This document shows, in pieces, positions 16,471-23,853 of a stretch of 64,000 nucleotides of DNA. Origin of the DNA: Anaerosacchariphilus polymeriproducens (lineage in GTDB: Bacteria > Bacillota > Clostridia > Lachnospirales > Lachnospiraceae); NCBI RefSeq assembly GCF_003363435.1, contig NZ_QRCT01000051.1:106254-170253 (forward strand), in the 5' to 3' direction. Position 1 is the stretch's first letter; the number at the start of each line of letters is the position of its first letter. Under the pieces are notes generated by a model. It did not search any database, was not told where the DNA came from, and was given only the letters and a program-made list of their open reading frames with translations. Position numbers and translations under genes: made by a program.

Positions 16471-17631
16471 TTATAAGTCATAAAATTTTTTCTTCAAGTC
16501 TATTGTTTGATTCTTCAAAAAAGTCTCAATTACTTCTACGATTCTTTCTGAAGCATTTCCATTTCCATATGGATTTTCCATCTTCTTTAGAGAATTCCTG
16601 AATTCTTTATTTCTGGCTTTTTGAAAAGCTCTTCGCATCTCTTCTTTAACAGGTTCACATGAAATTACAGACGGTGCCATAATTCTTCCTTTCTGCCTGT
16701 CTCCGATATTTATTGTTGGAATCTGAAAGGTCGGTACTTCTACGATTCCGCTCGAAGAATTTCCAATTACCATCTCACTATAACTGACTGCACTTAAGTA
16801 ACGAAGCATACCTAGAGAAGTAAACACTACAGCATTATTATGGGTCTTAACATACTCCTCTAACATTTGATTGATAATACGTCCACTAGTATCTGCATTC
16901 GCTTTCGTGAAGATAAACTTCATGTCACTCTGCTCTTCACACACTTCAAGTAAATCTTTACATTGCTGATTCACTTGACCCTCTTCCAAAGTGACCGGAT
17001 GGAATGTCAAAACACCATAAGGTTTATCCAGCTTAAATTGAATCGAATTTTCTAATTCTTCCTTCGTCATAAGCTTAGTTTCCTGAATAGTCTCTACTCC
17101 CAGCGAACCAAAGTTAAAAACTCTATCAGGGGCTTCCCCTAATTGAATCACACGCCTTCTATAATCTTCTGCAATGGTAAAATGCAGATAACTCATCTTT
17201 GTAATGGAATGCCGAATACTCTCATCTATCGCACCTTCCGTCGTCTCTCCACCACACAAATGTGCAATAGGAATCCTCATATTTGACGCTACACAGCAGA
17301 CTGCCATTGCCTCAAAGCGATCACCAAGAACAAGCAAAAGGTCCGGTTTCAACCGTTGAAAATAATCCGCAAAACTAATCATCGCTAATCCCATGCTTTT
17401 GGAAACAGATGTCTCCGTATCAGAACTTAAAAGTATTTCAATTTTTTCGTCCAATTCAAAACCATCTTCCTCGATTTCTCGATAGGTCATACCAAATTCG
17501 GGCGACAAATGCATTCCTGTAGCTACAATTCTTACATCAAAATCATCTATCTTTTTTAAATTTCTTATTACTCTTTTTAAGAGTCCATATTCTGCTCTCG
17601 TCGCTGTTAGTACTGAAATTTTCTTTTTCAT
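16471..17631 (-). CDS. hydrolysing UDP/GDP-sugar 2-epimerase, LegG/NeuC-like
   Basis: 386 residues, full length for the NeuC family. Motifs: SVLTATRAEYGLLKRVIRNL, VLGDRFEAMA, HLCGGETTEGAIDESIRHS and GNSSSGIVEVPTF. It would remove the nucleotide and invert C2 of the diamino sugar to give the 6-carbon precursor for the synthase. The start overlaps the stop of the synthase gene by 4 nt (ATGA), indicating coupled translation. Confidence 0.9.
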   Translation of the reverse strand: MKKKISVLTATRAEYGLLKRVIRNLKKIDDFDVRIVATGMHLSPEFGMTYREIEEDGFELDEKIEILLSSDTETSVSKSMGLAMISFADYFQRLKPDLLLVLGDRFEAMAVCCVASNMRIPIAHLCGGETTEGAIDESIRHSITKMSYLHFTIAEDYRRRVIQLGEAPDRVFNFGSLGVETIQETKLMTKEELENSIQFKLDKPYGVLTFHPVTLEEGQVNQQCKDLLEVCEEQSDMKFIFTKANADTSGRIINQMLEEYVKTHNNAVVFTSLGMLRYLSAVSYSEMVIGNSSSGIVEVPTFQIPTINIGDRQKGRIMAPSVISCEPVKEEMRRAFQKARNKEFRNSLKKMENPYGNGNASERIVEVIETFLKNQTIDLKKKFYDL

Positions 17632-18623
17632 ATTTCAATCATCTCATCTTCCTGGAAGTCTCGTTTCGCCTTCTGTCCCAAAATTTCTTCCCATCTCATA
17701 GGAGAAATTCCGTTTCCCGGTCTTTTGGTCGTAAGATTTTCTTCGGTAAAAGTCTCTCCCTTTTTAATCTCTTTGTCTGCTACAATACTTTTTCTGGCTA
17801 CGATTATATTTCCAGCCTCAGATGAAGTCACTCTTTTGATTCCATCTCCTAAGGCAGGCTCTATTTTTCGAATTGCCTCAACCATTTGTTTCAATTGGTC
17901 AGGTTCCAGACTTGCTCTATGATCAGGTCCTTCCATACCAGAATCTAATGTAAAATGTTTTTCAATAATAACCGCACCAAGAGCTGCTGCCGCTATAGGA
18001 ACATGAATTCCTAATGTATGATCAGAATATCCTACTTTACATTGAAATGCTTCTTTTAATGTATTCATTGCTCTCAAATTTACTTCTTCTAACGGAGCCG
18101 GATATTCTGTAGTACAGTGGAGCAGAGAAATCTCACCACTTCCATTTGTATTTAACACTTGAACTGCTTGTTGGATTTCTTCCATCGTACTCATTCCCGT
18201 AGAAAGAATCACTGGTTTATTCGTCTTCGCAATTTCTATCAAATAAGGAAGATCCGTTATCTCATTCGAAGGAATCTTCCAGAACGGCATATCCAATTCC
18301 TTCAAGAATTCTAAGCTTTCTAAATCCGATGGAGTAGACAAAAATTGAATGGAAAGCTTCTCACAATATCTTTTTAATTCTATGAAATTTTCTTCCGAAA
18401 GCTGAAGTTTTTTTATCATTTCCAACTGACTTCCGGCTTCTCCAGTTGTCTCTTTTTGATAGCTGGCCTTCTGTGCATATTTTGAAACCTCTCTCTCAGG
18501 TACAAAAGTCTGGAACTTAACGATATCCGCTCCTGCTTTCTTGGCTTCTTCTATCAATCTTTTTGCCAGCTTCATATCTCCATTATGATTTACACCTGCT
18601 TCCGCAATGATTAAAACTCCCAT
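17628..18623 (-). CDS. N,N'-diacetyllegionaminate synthase, LegI/NeuB-like
   Basis: 331 residues: NeuB barrel (1-265; IAEAGVNHNGDMKLAKRLI, DIVKFQTF, WKIPSNEITDLPYL, VGYSDHTLG, IIEKHFTLD) followed by a SAF domain (about 275-331; ARKSIVADKEIKKGETFTEE, RPGNGISP). It condenses the 6-carbon amino sugar with PEP. With LegG, LegB, LegF and PtmE-like genes alongside, legionaminic acid or a close relative is the expected product; pseudaminic acid is less likely because no PseB/PseC/PseG-type genes were seen. Confidence 0.88.
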   Translation of the reverse strand: MGVLIIAEAGVNHNGDMKLAKRLIEEAKKAGADIVKFQTFVPEREVSKYAQKASYQKETTGEAGSQLEMIKKLQLSEENFIELKRYCEKLSIQFLSTPSDLESLEFLKELDMPFWKIPSNEITDLPYLIEIAKTNKPVILSTGMSTMEEIQQAVQVLNTNGSGEISLLHCTTEYPAPLEEVNLRAMNTLKEAFQCKVGYSDHTLGIHVPIAAAALGAVIIEKHFTLDSGMEGPDHRASLEPDQLKQMVEAIRKIEPALGDGIKRVTSSEAGNIIVARKSIVADKEIKKGETFTEENLTTKRPGNGISPMRWEEILGQKAKRDFQEDEMIEI

Positions 18624-18677
18624 TCTGTCACCTCTATCCTGTATAGTTATCTTACCCGTTTCACTTATTTTTTCCTC

Positions 18678-19349
18678 TTACTTCTCAGCTGATACTACAA
18701 AATATTCAATTACCAACTTGCTTCCCTGATCGGTCCGCTTCAAGATATCTACCTGAATATTGTAAAACCCAATTTCACTTAAAATTTTTTCTATCTCTCC
18801 ATCTTCAAAAAAATGTGCTGTCTGTCCTCCTGCTGTAGGACCACTTTTGATATTAATAAATGTATTATGTTCTAATTCTTCTCCATCTTTGTAACCGGTC
18901 GTATTGGTAGTAAACAAACTAGAAGTCAGTAATTTTCCACCTTGTTTTAGCATATGATAAATATCTGTATACATTGATTTGATATGAGCGATTCGGTTCG
19001 AATAAATGACTGCATTATCAATCACCCCATCAAACATTTCCGACGGATAGTCTAATTGTAAGCCGTCTTTTACCTGAACATCAGCTACTAGATTTTCCTG
19101 CTGCAACATTACTTTGAGGCGCTCAATCGCTGATGCGGAGCCATCAAAAGCATACGTATCAAATCCTTCTTTGGCCAAATACCATGTATGCGCACCTGCA
19201 CCACAACCAAAATCTAAAATTTTCGTATTTGCTCTGTCTTTTTTATAAAAATTACGTGCAACGAAACGGATGACTTCTTCACAGGGCCACTTGCCACCCC
19301 ATCCGTTTTTAAACTGCTCTTCCCAAAATTCATTGAATGATTTTTCCAA
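18678..19349 (-). CDS. class I SAM-dependent methyltransferase
   Basis: About 223 residues. TTG at 19349 is taken as start because AGGGAG lies 8 nt before it, whereas the GTG at 19358 touches that site. Motif I is ILDFGCGAGAHTWYLAKEG, followed by the acidic TYAFDGSASAIERLK and DGVIDNAVIYSN. It is the first gene after the flagellin and probably O- or N-methylates the flagellar sugar or its precursor. A tellurite-resistance-type or small-molecule methyltransferase cannot be excluded. Confidence 0.8.
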   Translation of the reverse strand: MEKSFNEFWEEQFKNGWGGKWPCEEVIRFVARNFYKKDRANTKILDFGCGAGAHTWYLAKEGFDTYAFDGSASAIERLKVMLQQENLVADVQVKDGLQLDYPSEMFDGVIDNAVIYSNRIAHIKSMYTDIYHMLKQGGKLLTSSLFTTNTTGYKDGEELEHNTFINIKSGPTAGGQTAHFFEDGEIEKILSEIGFYNIQVDILKRTDQGSKLVIEYFVVSAEK

Positions 19350-19369
19350 TTTTGTCACTCCCTACAAAG

Positions 19370-19400
19370 AAAGCTGTCTTAAAAGTTTAAGACAGCCTTT
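19370..19400 (-). terminator. weak terminator between flagellin and the sugar island
   Basis: Stem GGCTGTCTTAA / TTAAGACAGCTT followed on the minus strand by the weak tail TTTCTTTG. It lies between the flagellin stop and the methyltransferase start, so partial read-through from the SigD promoter into the sugar genes is possible. Confidence 0.65.
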
Positions 19401-19466
19401 GTTTATTTTTATTATTATCTTACACTATTAAACTTTTTACGCTGATTTTTTAATGTCAAATTATAC

Positions 19467-20291
19467 TTATTGCAGTAAGCTTAATACGCCTTGTGTAGAT
19501 TGGTTCGCCTGAGCAAGCATTGACTGTCCGGCCTGTGAAAGAATGTTATTCTTGCTGTAGTTAACCATTTCTTTCGCCATATCTACGTCACGGATACGTG
19601 ATTCTGCTGCAGAAGCATTTTCTGAAGCTGTATCTAAGTTTGCAATGGTATGTTCTAATCTATTCTGTAATGCACCAAGTGCGGAACGTTGTTCAGATAC
19701 TAAGTTAATAGCTGATTGAATCATATCGATAGAGCTTCCTGCTGAAGCGAAGCTGCTCATTCCTAATTGGCTTCCTGCTGCTCCTAATCCGATATCACTT
19801 GCTCCCATAGATACAATACTAATGCTGATACTCTGTCCATTATTTGCACCTACCTGAAGATTCAACCCTGATACAGAACCATCAATTAAATTCTTTTTGT
19901 TGAACTGTGTTGTACATGCAATACGATCGATTTCTTTTCCTAATGCACTGATTTCCTTTGCAATTGCCTGACGGTCAATGGATTGGTTCGTATCGTTCGC
20001 TGCTTTTACTGCAAGTTCATTCATTCTTTGTAAGATTGAATGAGTTTCATTTAAAGCACCTTCAGCTGTCTGAATCAAAGAGATACCATCTTGTGCATTT
20101 GCAGATGCCTGATCCAGACCTCTGATCTGACTTCTCATCTTTTCAGAAATTGTAAGACCTGCCGCATCATCTGCCGCACGGTTAATTCTATAACCTGAAG
20201 ATAATTTCTCAGTTGATTTTGCTTGTGAATTTGTTGTAATTCCCAATTGTCTGTTCGCGTTCATCGCTGTTAGATTGTGTTGTATTACCAT
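19467..20291 (-). CDS. fliC: flagellin A
   Basis: 274 residues, a short flagellin with only D0/D1 helices. N-terminus HNLTAMNANRQLGITTN with AADDAAGLTISEKMR and the C-terminus ASAAESRIRDVDMAKEMVNY ending QGVLSLLQ are typical. The ribosome site is CAAGGAGG, 8 nt before the ATG. It is closely related to, but distinct from, the two flagellins at 38593 and 39521. The SigD promoter is at 20358-20384. Located directly upstream of nonulosonate genes, it is a probable glycosylation substrate. Confidence 0.95.
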   Translation of the reverse strand: MVIQHNLTAMNANRQLGITTNSQAKSTEKLSSGYRINRAADDAAGLTISEKMRSQIRGLDQASANAQDGISLIQTAEGALNETHSILQRMNELAVKAANDTNQSIDRQAIAKEISALGKEIDRIACTTQFNKKNLIDGSVSGLNLQVGANNGQSISISIVSMGASDIGLGAAGSQLGMSSFASAGSSIDMIQSAINLVSEQRSALGALQNRLEHTIANLDTASENASAAESRIRDVDMAKEMVNYSKNNILSQAGQSMLAQANQSTQGVLSLLQ

Positions 20292-20357
20292 ACTATAAAT
20301 CCTCCTTGATAAAAAATCATATTCTCCTCAACATTGTAGGCTCTTTTCTTGATATTT

Positions 20358-20384
20358 ATATCGGCTGGATTTTAAAATACTTTA
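20358..20384 (-). promoter_or_regulatory. SigD (FliA) promoter of flagellin A
   Basis: Minus strand TAAA (20381-20384), 15-bp spacer, GCCGATAT (20358-20365), matching the flagellar sigma-28/SigD consensus. The leader of about 60 nt holds a GGA motif (TTGAGGAGAA) besides the ribosome site. Confidence 0.9.
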
Positions 20385-20545
20385 GTGTTTTTTTAATTTT
20401 TTTGTTAATTAATAAAACTACAAAAGTAATAAGACCAATTTTAACTTGATACAATTTGAAGAAGTTGGGGGAAAAAATTTAACCGAATTAGTAATAAAAT
20501 TTATAAAAGAGTCAGGGAAACAGGTAAAGTTTTTAAAAAGGGTAC

Positions 20546-20574
20546 TTGAAAAAACAAGTACCCTTTGATATAAT
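20546..20574 (+). promoter_or_regulatory. promoter of antitoxin RNA, copy 2
   Basis: Plus strand TTGAAA, 17-bp spacer, TATAAT, placed as in copy 1. Confidence 0.75.
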
Positions 20575-20580
20575 CAAGTT

Positions 20581-20668
20581 AAGAAAAGGATATCTAAGTT
20601 GTAGATATACCCTCTGTTTTATAAAAATAAGTATCAACACTTGTGAGGTAGAGGATACTTATTTTTTT
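20581..20668 (+). ncRNA. predicted antisense antitoxin RNA, copy 2
   Basis: From the promoter at 20546-20574 to a stem AATAAGTATC / GATACTTATT with seven T. It overlaps the toxin 3' end. The sequence differs from copy 1 mostly in the loop before the terminator. Confidence 0.7.
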
Positions 20669-20769
20669 GTATGTAATTTGATTATTTCAACAATCAGGGC
20701 GATAAAACCAACACTAAAGTTACCAAATGCAAATAGCACTAGGAATAATGTCAATACTTCAAGTGTCAT
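20659..20769 (-). CDS. type I toxin, Hol-Tox-like, copy 2
   Basis: 36-residue peptide MTLEVLTLFLVLFAFG, then NFSVGFIALIVEIIKL and HTKK. Compared with copy 1 it has Phe for Cys at 9 and NFSVGF for SFIVEL in the centre, losing one acidic residue. The same strong ribosome site precedes it, and the promoter is at 20851-20878 (TTGAAT, 16 bp, TATAAT). It belongs to a duplicated block shared with 22100-22540. Confidence 0.85.
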   Translation of the reverse strand: MTLEVLTLFLVLFAFGNFSVGFIALIVEIIKLHTKK

Positions 20770-20850
20770 ATCGGCACCGCCCCCTTTCTCTTAGGATTGA
20801 GGGCAACTACACCATAAATATCCTCTTCCAATTCTTAACTGATATTAATA

Positions 20851-20878
20851 ATTATATCATATTACTAATATCATTCAA
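20851..20878 (-). promoter_or_regulatory. toxin promoter, copy 2
   Basis: Minus strand TTGAAT (20873-20878), 16-bp spacer, TATAAT (20851-20856). Confidence 0.7.
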
Positions 20879-20890
20879 CAATAATTTTTG

Positions 20891-20960
20891 TTATTGCACA
20901 AGCCAACCTCCCAATTCAAATGCCTTTTCACAATCTCGCCAAAACACATCTTCCCTACGC
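20891..20960 (-). pseudogene. 3' fragment of a flavodoxin/reductase gene
   Basis: In-frame translation reads RREDVFWRDCEKAFELGGWL then VQ and a stop. It aligns with the last 22 codons of the reductase at 22459 (KEVFPQDCEKSFDLGERLVQ). It abuts the stop codon of the MerR gene at 20961 with no start of its own, so it is a relic of a second reductase copy. Confidence 0.8.
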
Positions 20961-21830
20961 CTATTTGTTAAAATAATATTGTAAAGCCTTGGCGATATAA
21001 TCAGAAGCACCTTCTCCATACTTTTTATTTGTGATTACCTTGACAGAATCGTTAGAGTAGCCTTCTATTACCATATCCCAGAACCCCTCCCCCATATCCA
21101 TATCTAAAGTGGTTTCACGTAAAAATTCCACAATTTGATGTACAATACCTTGAATTTCTTTAGAAGTAACATCTTTTGTCATATCAGAAGTCAACTCATT
21201 AAATAAATCATCATTTTTCTGTAACAATTCATCTTTATTTACGGCAAGCGCTTTTGAATGCTCCATTAATTCCGAGAAATGATTCAAATTATTTTTCATA
21301 GCTTCTGTGTATTTTTCAATACTTCCAAATTGTTTGATAGCATTTTTAGCTACACTGCACTCATTATCTTTAACCTTTTGAATAAATAGATTAAAGTTTT
21401 CAATGCTCCCCCAATATTTAATAACATCTTCTGTTTTTTTACTTTTAAATTCTTCTAATGCTTCAACATATTCACATAAATCAAACTCTTTAAAACTCAT
21501 ACACTGTTCTCCTTTCTCTAATTTATCCAGAAGCCGAATAAGATTATCTAACCGCTTCCGTTTTAAACAAAGTAACTTTTTTTGTTTTTTAAACGCCTCA
21601 ATTTTATCAAATTCCGGTTTCCTTAAGATATGGTTAATTTCTTTTAATTTAAAATCCAATTCTTTAAAAAACAGAATTTGTTGAAGCTTTTGCAGGGCTT
21701 CATCATTGTATAAACGATATCCCGACGATGTTAATTCACTTGGTTTTAAAAGACCAATTTCATCATAGTATTGTAAAGTACGTGTACTTATACCTGTTAA
21801 TTCTGCAACTTGACTTATAGTTTTTATAAT
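20961..21830 (-). CDS. MerR/TipA-like regulator with apparent ATT start
   Basis: The frame carries a complete MerR helix-turn-helix: IKTISQVAELTGISTRTLQ, YYDEIGLLKPS, GYRLYNDEALQKLQQI, then a coiled coil and a C-terminal TipAS-like sensor region (about 150-289; GSIEKYTEAM, GEGFWDMVIEGYS). The usual start codons appear only 57 codons into the frame, after the DNA-binding domain, while an ATT at 21830 lies 7 nt after AAGGGG at 21838-21843. I therefore call an ATT start (289 residues). The alternative is a recent frameshift in the first codons. The promoter with a 19-bp spacer at 21910-21940 suggests autoregulation. Ligand unknown, perhaps a drug-like molecule. Confidence 0.75.
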   Translation of the reverse strand: MIKTISQVAELTGISTRTLQYYDEIGLLKPSELTSSGYRLYNDEALQKLQQILFFKELDFKLKEINHILRKPEFDKIEAFKKQKKLLCLKRKRLDNLIRLLDKLEKGEQCMSFKEFDLCEYVEALEEFKSKKTEDVIKYWGSIENFNLFIQKVKDNECSVAKNAIKQFGSIEKYTEAMKNNLNHFSELMEHSKALAVNKDELLQKNDDLFNELTSDMTKDVTSKEIQGIVHQIVEFLRETTLDMDMGEGFWDMVIEGYSNDSVKVITNKKYGEGASDYIAKALQYYFNK

Positions 21831-21909
21831 AAATCATCCCCTTAATCTAATAATAAGAAAACAAGACCGTAATTTGCCGGCAGATCTTTTGCTTGACTTC
21901 TTACATAAC

Positions 21910-21940
21910 ATGATACAATATCACGTTACGTGTAAGTCAA
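21910..21940 (-). promoter_or_regulatory. MerR-type promoter/operator
   Basis: Minus strand TTGACT (21935-21940), an overlong 19-bp spacer holding the dyad CACGTAACGTG, then TATCAT (21910-21915). A dyad in a 19-bp spacer is the signature of MerR-family control, here of the regulator itself. Confidence 0.75.
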
Positions 21941-22115
21941 TATTTTTTGCCCTTACTTAAATATATATAATAAATAAAACCTCCAAAATGAGGCTCTATA
22001 GGTTGGGGTGTAACTTCCGAATTTTTATTTTTGTAAACTCATCATGGTCTATAGCGATTGTTACATTATACAAGTGTAAAAGTTCCGACTTATGAAAAAA
22101 TAATAAAAAGGATAC

Positions 22116-22144
22116 TTGTAAAATCAAGTATCCTTTGCTATAAT
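22116..22144 (+). promoter_or_regulatory. promoter of antitoxin RNA, copy 3
   Basis: Plus strand TTGTAA, 17-bp spacer, TATAAT. Confidence 0.75.
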
Positions 22145-22150
22145 CAAGTT

Positions 22151-22237
22151 AAGAGAAGGATATCTATATTGTAGATATGCCCAAATTTTTTAAATAAGTA
22201 TTCTAAACTTTAGGCGGTAGAGGATACTTATTTTTTT
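22151..22237 (+). ncRNA. predicted antisense antitoxin RNA, copy 3
   Basis: Runs from the promoter at 22116-22144 to a stem AATAAGTAT / ATACTTATT and T-run. The loop sequence (TCTAAACTTTAGGCGGTAGA) differs from copies 1 and 2, which could limit cross-talk between cassettes. Confidence 0.7.
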
Positions 22238-22338
22238 GTATGTAATTTGATTATTTCAACAATCAGGGCGATAAATCCAACAATAAAGTTACCAAATGCA
22301 AATAGCACTAGAAATAATGTCAATACTTCAAGTGTCAT
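22228..22338 (-). CDS. type I toxin, Hol-Tox-like, copy 3
   Basis: 36-residue peptide MTLEVLTLFLVLFAFG, NFIVGFIALIVEIIKL, HTKK. It differs from copy 2 by one residue (Ile for Ser). Strong ribosome site and promoter at 22420-22447 as in the other copies. Confidence 0.85.
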   Translation of the reverse strand: MTLEVLTLFLVLFAFGNFIVGFIALIVEIIKLHTKK

Positions 22339-22419
22339 ATCGGCACCGCCCCCTTTCTCTAAGGATTGAGGGCAACTACACCATAAATATCCTCTTTCAA
22401 TTCTTAACTGATATTAATA

Positions 22420-22447
22420 ATTATATCATATTACAAATATCATTCAA
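22420..22447 (-). promoter_or_regulatory. toxin promoter, copy 3
   Basis: Minus strand TTGAAT (22442-22447), 16-bp spacer, TATAAT (22420-22425). It starts directly behind the stop codon of the reductase at 22459. Confidence 0.7.
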
Positions 22448-22458
22448 CAAATTTTTTA

Positions 22459-23100
22459 TTATTGCACAAGCCGTTCTCCCAAATCAAATGACTTTTCACA
22501 ATCTTGCGGAAACACTTCTTTCCTACGTTTCAATTTTTCATTTGCATCAAAAGCTGTTGAAACATATTTTGAATAATCATCAAATTGATATGTATCCGTT
22601 ACATAAAGTGATTCTACCTTACCTAAAATTCTTTCTATTACAATTTCATTATATTTAAGAACATCTTTCCATTTAGTTTGTTCTAACCTTTGTTCATTCA
22701 CACCAAATGTATAAATAAAACCAACAGAAATTCTATTAGGAAAAAGGGACGAATAATTTTCATCATACACAAGATAAGGAAAAATTAACCGTTCTATAAA
22801 AGACTTTATTTCCCCTGTAATAGTTCCTAAATAAATTGGCGAACCAAGAATAACAGCATCTGCATTCTTAACTTTTTCTAATATTGGACTTATTTCATCC
22901 TTAATAGAACACTGACCATAACTACTTCCATTAATTAATTTACAGGCAAAACAACTCTTGCACCCTTTATAGTTGTAATCATAAAGATGTACCATTTCTG
23001 TTTCAGCTCCATTTGAAGCAGCACCCTCAAGTGCTTTTTTAAGCAAAGTTGCCGTATTCTCTTTGTTTCTTGGACTTCCATTAATTGCGATTATTTTCAT
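22459..23100 (-). CDS. flavodoxin-fold NAD(P)H reductase, IsfF-type
   Basis: 213 residues from the ATG at 23100 (GGGGTATTT upstream); the frame runs on to 23166 without a ribosome site. FMN-phosphate loop INGSPRNKENTATLLKKAL, then the cysteine-rich CKSCFACKLING that in iron-sulfur flavoproteins binds an Fe-S cluster, and LGSPIYLGTITGEIKSFIERL. It should act as a cytosolic flavin/iron-sulfur reductase. The MerR gene just upstream and a MerR-type promoter overlapping its end point to induction by a redox or chemical signal. Confidence 0.85.
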   Translation of the reverse strand: MKIIAINGSPRNKENTATLLKKALEGAASNGAETEMVHLYDYNYKGCKSCFACKLINGSSYGQCSIKDEISPILEKVKNADAVILGSPIYLGTITGEIKSFIERLIFPYLVYDENYSSLFPNRISVGFIYTFGVNEQRLEQTKWKDVLKYNEIVIERILGKVESLYVTDTYQFDDYSKYVSTAFDANEKLKRRKEVFPQDCEKSFDLGERLVQ

Positions 23101-23134
23101 AATAAATACCCCATTTCCTATTTTATTTATTAAT

Positions 23135-23166
23135 AGTCTAATGGTTGTAGTACAGAACAATGTCAA
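23135..23166 (-). promoter_or_regulatory. MerR-controlled promoter of the reductase gene
   Basis: Minus strand TTGACA (23161-23166), which includes the stop codon of merR, a long spacer of 19-20 bp with a partly dyad GTTCTGTACTACAAC, and TAGACT (23135-23140). The long spacer fits a MerR target. Confidence 0.65.
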
Positions 23167-23558
23167 GTATCTTTTATAATACTTTTAAAAAAATCACATT
23201 CCCCTAAATTCTTTTTCTCTTTTAATCTATTTAATAATTCTATCAATTCATAAAATTCTCTTATTTGGTTTTCAACTTCAGTTATCTTATTATCTATATT
23301 ATCAATTAACATATCTTTATCGGCACGTTTCTCACTGCGAACCATTTCAATTAAATCTGCTATCTCTCTTAAACTAAATCCATAATTTTTCATTTGCAAA
23401 ATAAATTTAATCCTCGATACATCTTCTTCCGAATAAACCCTATAACCACTTTCATTCCTTGCAGGAATAGGTAACAAATTTATCTTTTCATAATATCTCA
23501 AAGTTTCTTTTCCTATATCAAATTGTTCAGATAAACCCTTACGTGTATATTGATACAT
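23163..23558 (-). CDS. MerR-family transcriptional regulator
   Basis: 131 residues from the ATG at 23558, which has AAAAGGAGAGG before it. N-terminal helix-turn-helix and wing (YTRKGLSEQFDIGKETLRYY, NESGYRVYSEEDVSRIKFI), then a dimerisation coiled coil (about 75-120) and a short tail without the cysteine pattern of metal sensors, although CDFF near the end has one Cys. It most likely controls the neighbouring reductase. Confidence 0.87.
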   Translation of the reverse strand: MYQYTRKGLSEQFDIGKETLRYYEKINLLPIPARNESGYRVYSEEDVSRIKFILQMKNYGFSLREIADLIEMVRSEKRADKDMLIDNIDNKITEVENQIREFYELIELLNRLKEKKNLGECDFFKSIIKDT

Positions 23559-23594
23559 ACAACCTCTCCTTTTTTTAAAGTAAAGTTTTTGCTT

Positions 23595-23640
23595 AAGAAA
23601 TAACCGCACACTTTAGCGAGGGGCGGTTATTTTCTTTTAC
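23595..23640 (-). terminator. terminator after the BIG2 anchored protein gene
   Basis: Stem AATAACCGC / GCGGTTATT (23599-23631). Followed on the minus strand by TCTT and on the plus strand by TTCTTTT, so it may act in both directions. Confidence 0.6.
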
Positions 23641-23703
23641 AACACGTATTATAAGTGTCGCAAAACTAACTAACATAAGAACAAACGCCGTAAACTTCCC
23701 CAA

Positions 23704-23853
23704 ATATTCCCATAAAATATTTTGTGCAAACTCTTATGCCATGGAAATGAGACTTTAAAACGGATGGAAGGCTCTCCTGAAATCCGTTTCGCATTCAAAG
23801 GCTCATTGGAATGTCTGGCATAACCGTTGAAACAAAATATTTTATGGGAATAT
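23704..23853. repeat. 150-bp palindromic element, copy 2
   Basis: Same termini as copy 1 (ATATTCCCATAAAAT / ATTTTATGGGAATAT) and the same internal blocks (TTTGTGCAAACTCTTATGCC, GAAATGAGACTT, GGCTCATTGGAATGTC). The loop sequences differ but stay complementary to each other (ACGGATGGAAGG / ATCCGTTTCG), so the fold has been conserved. It touches the TGA stop codon of the gene at 23853. Confidence 0.85.
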
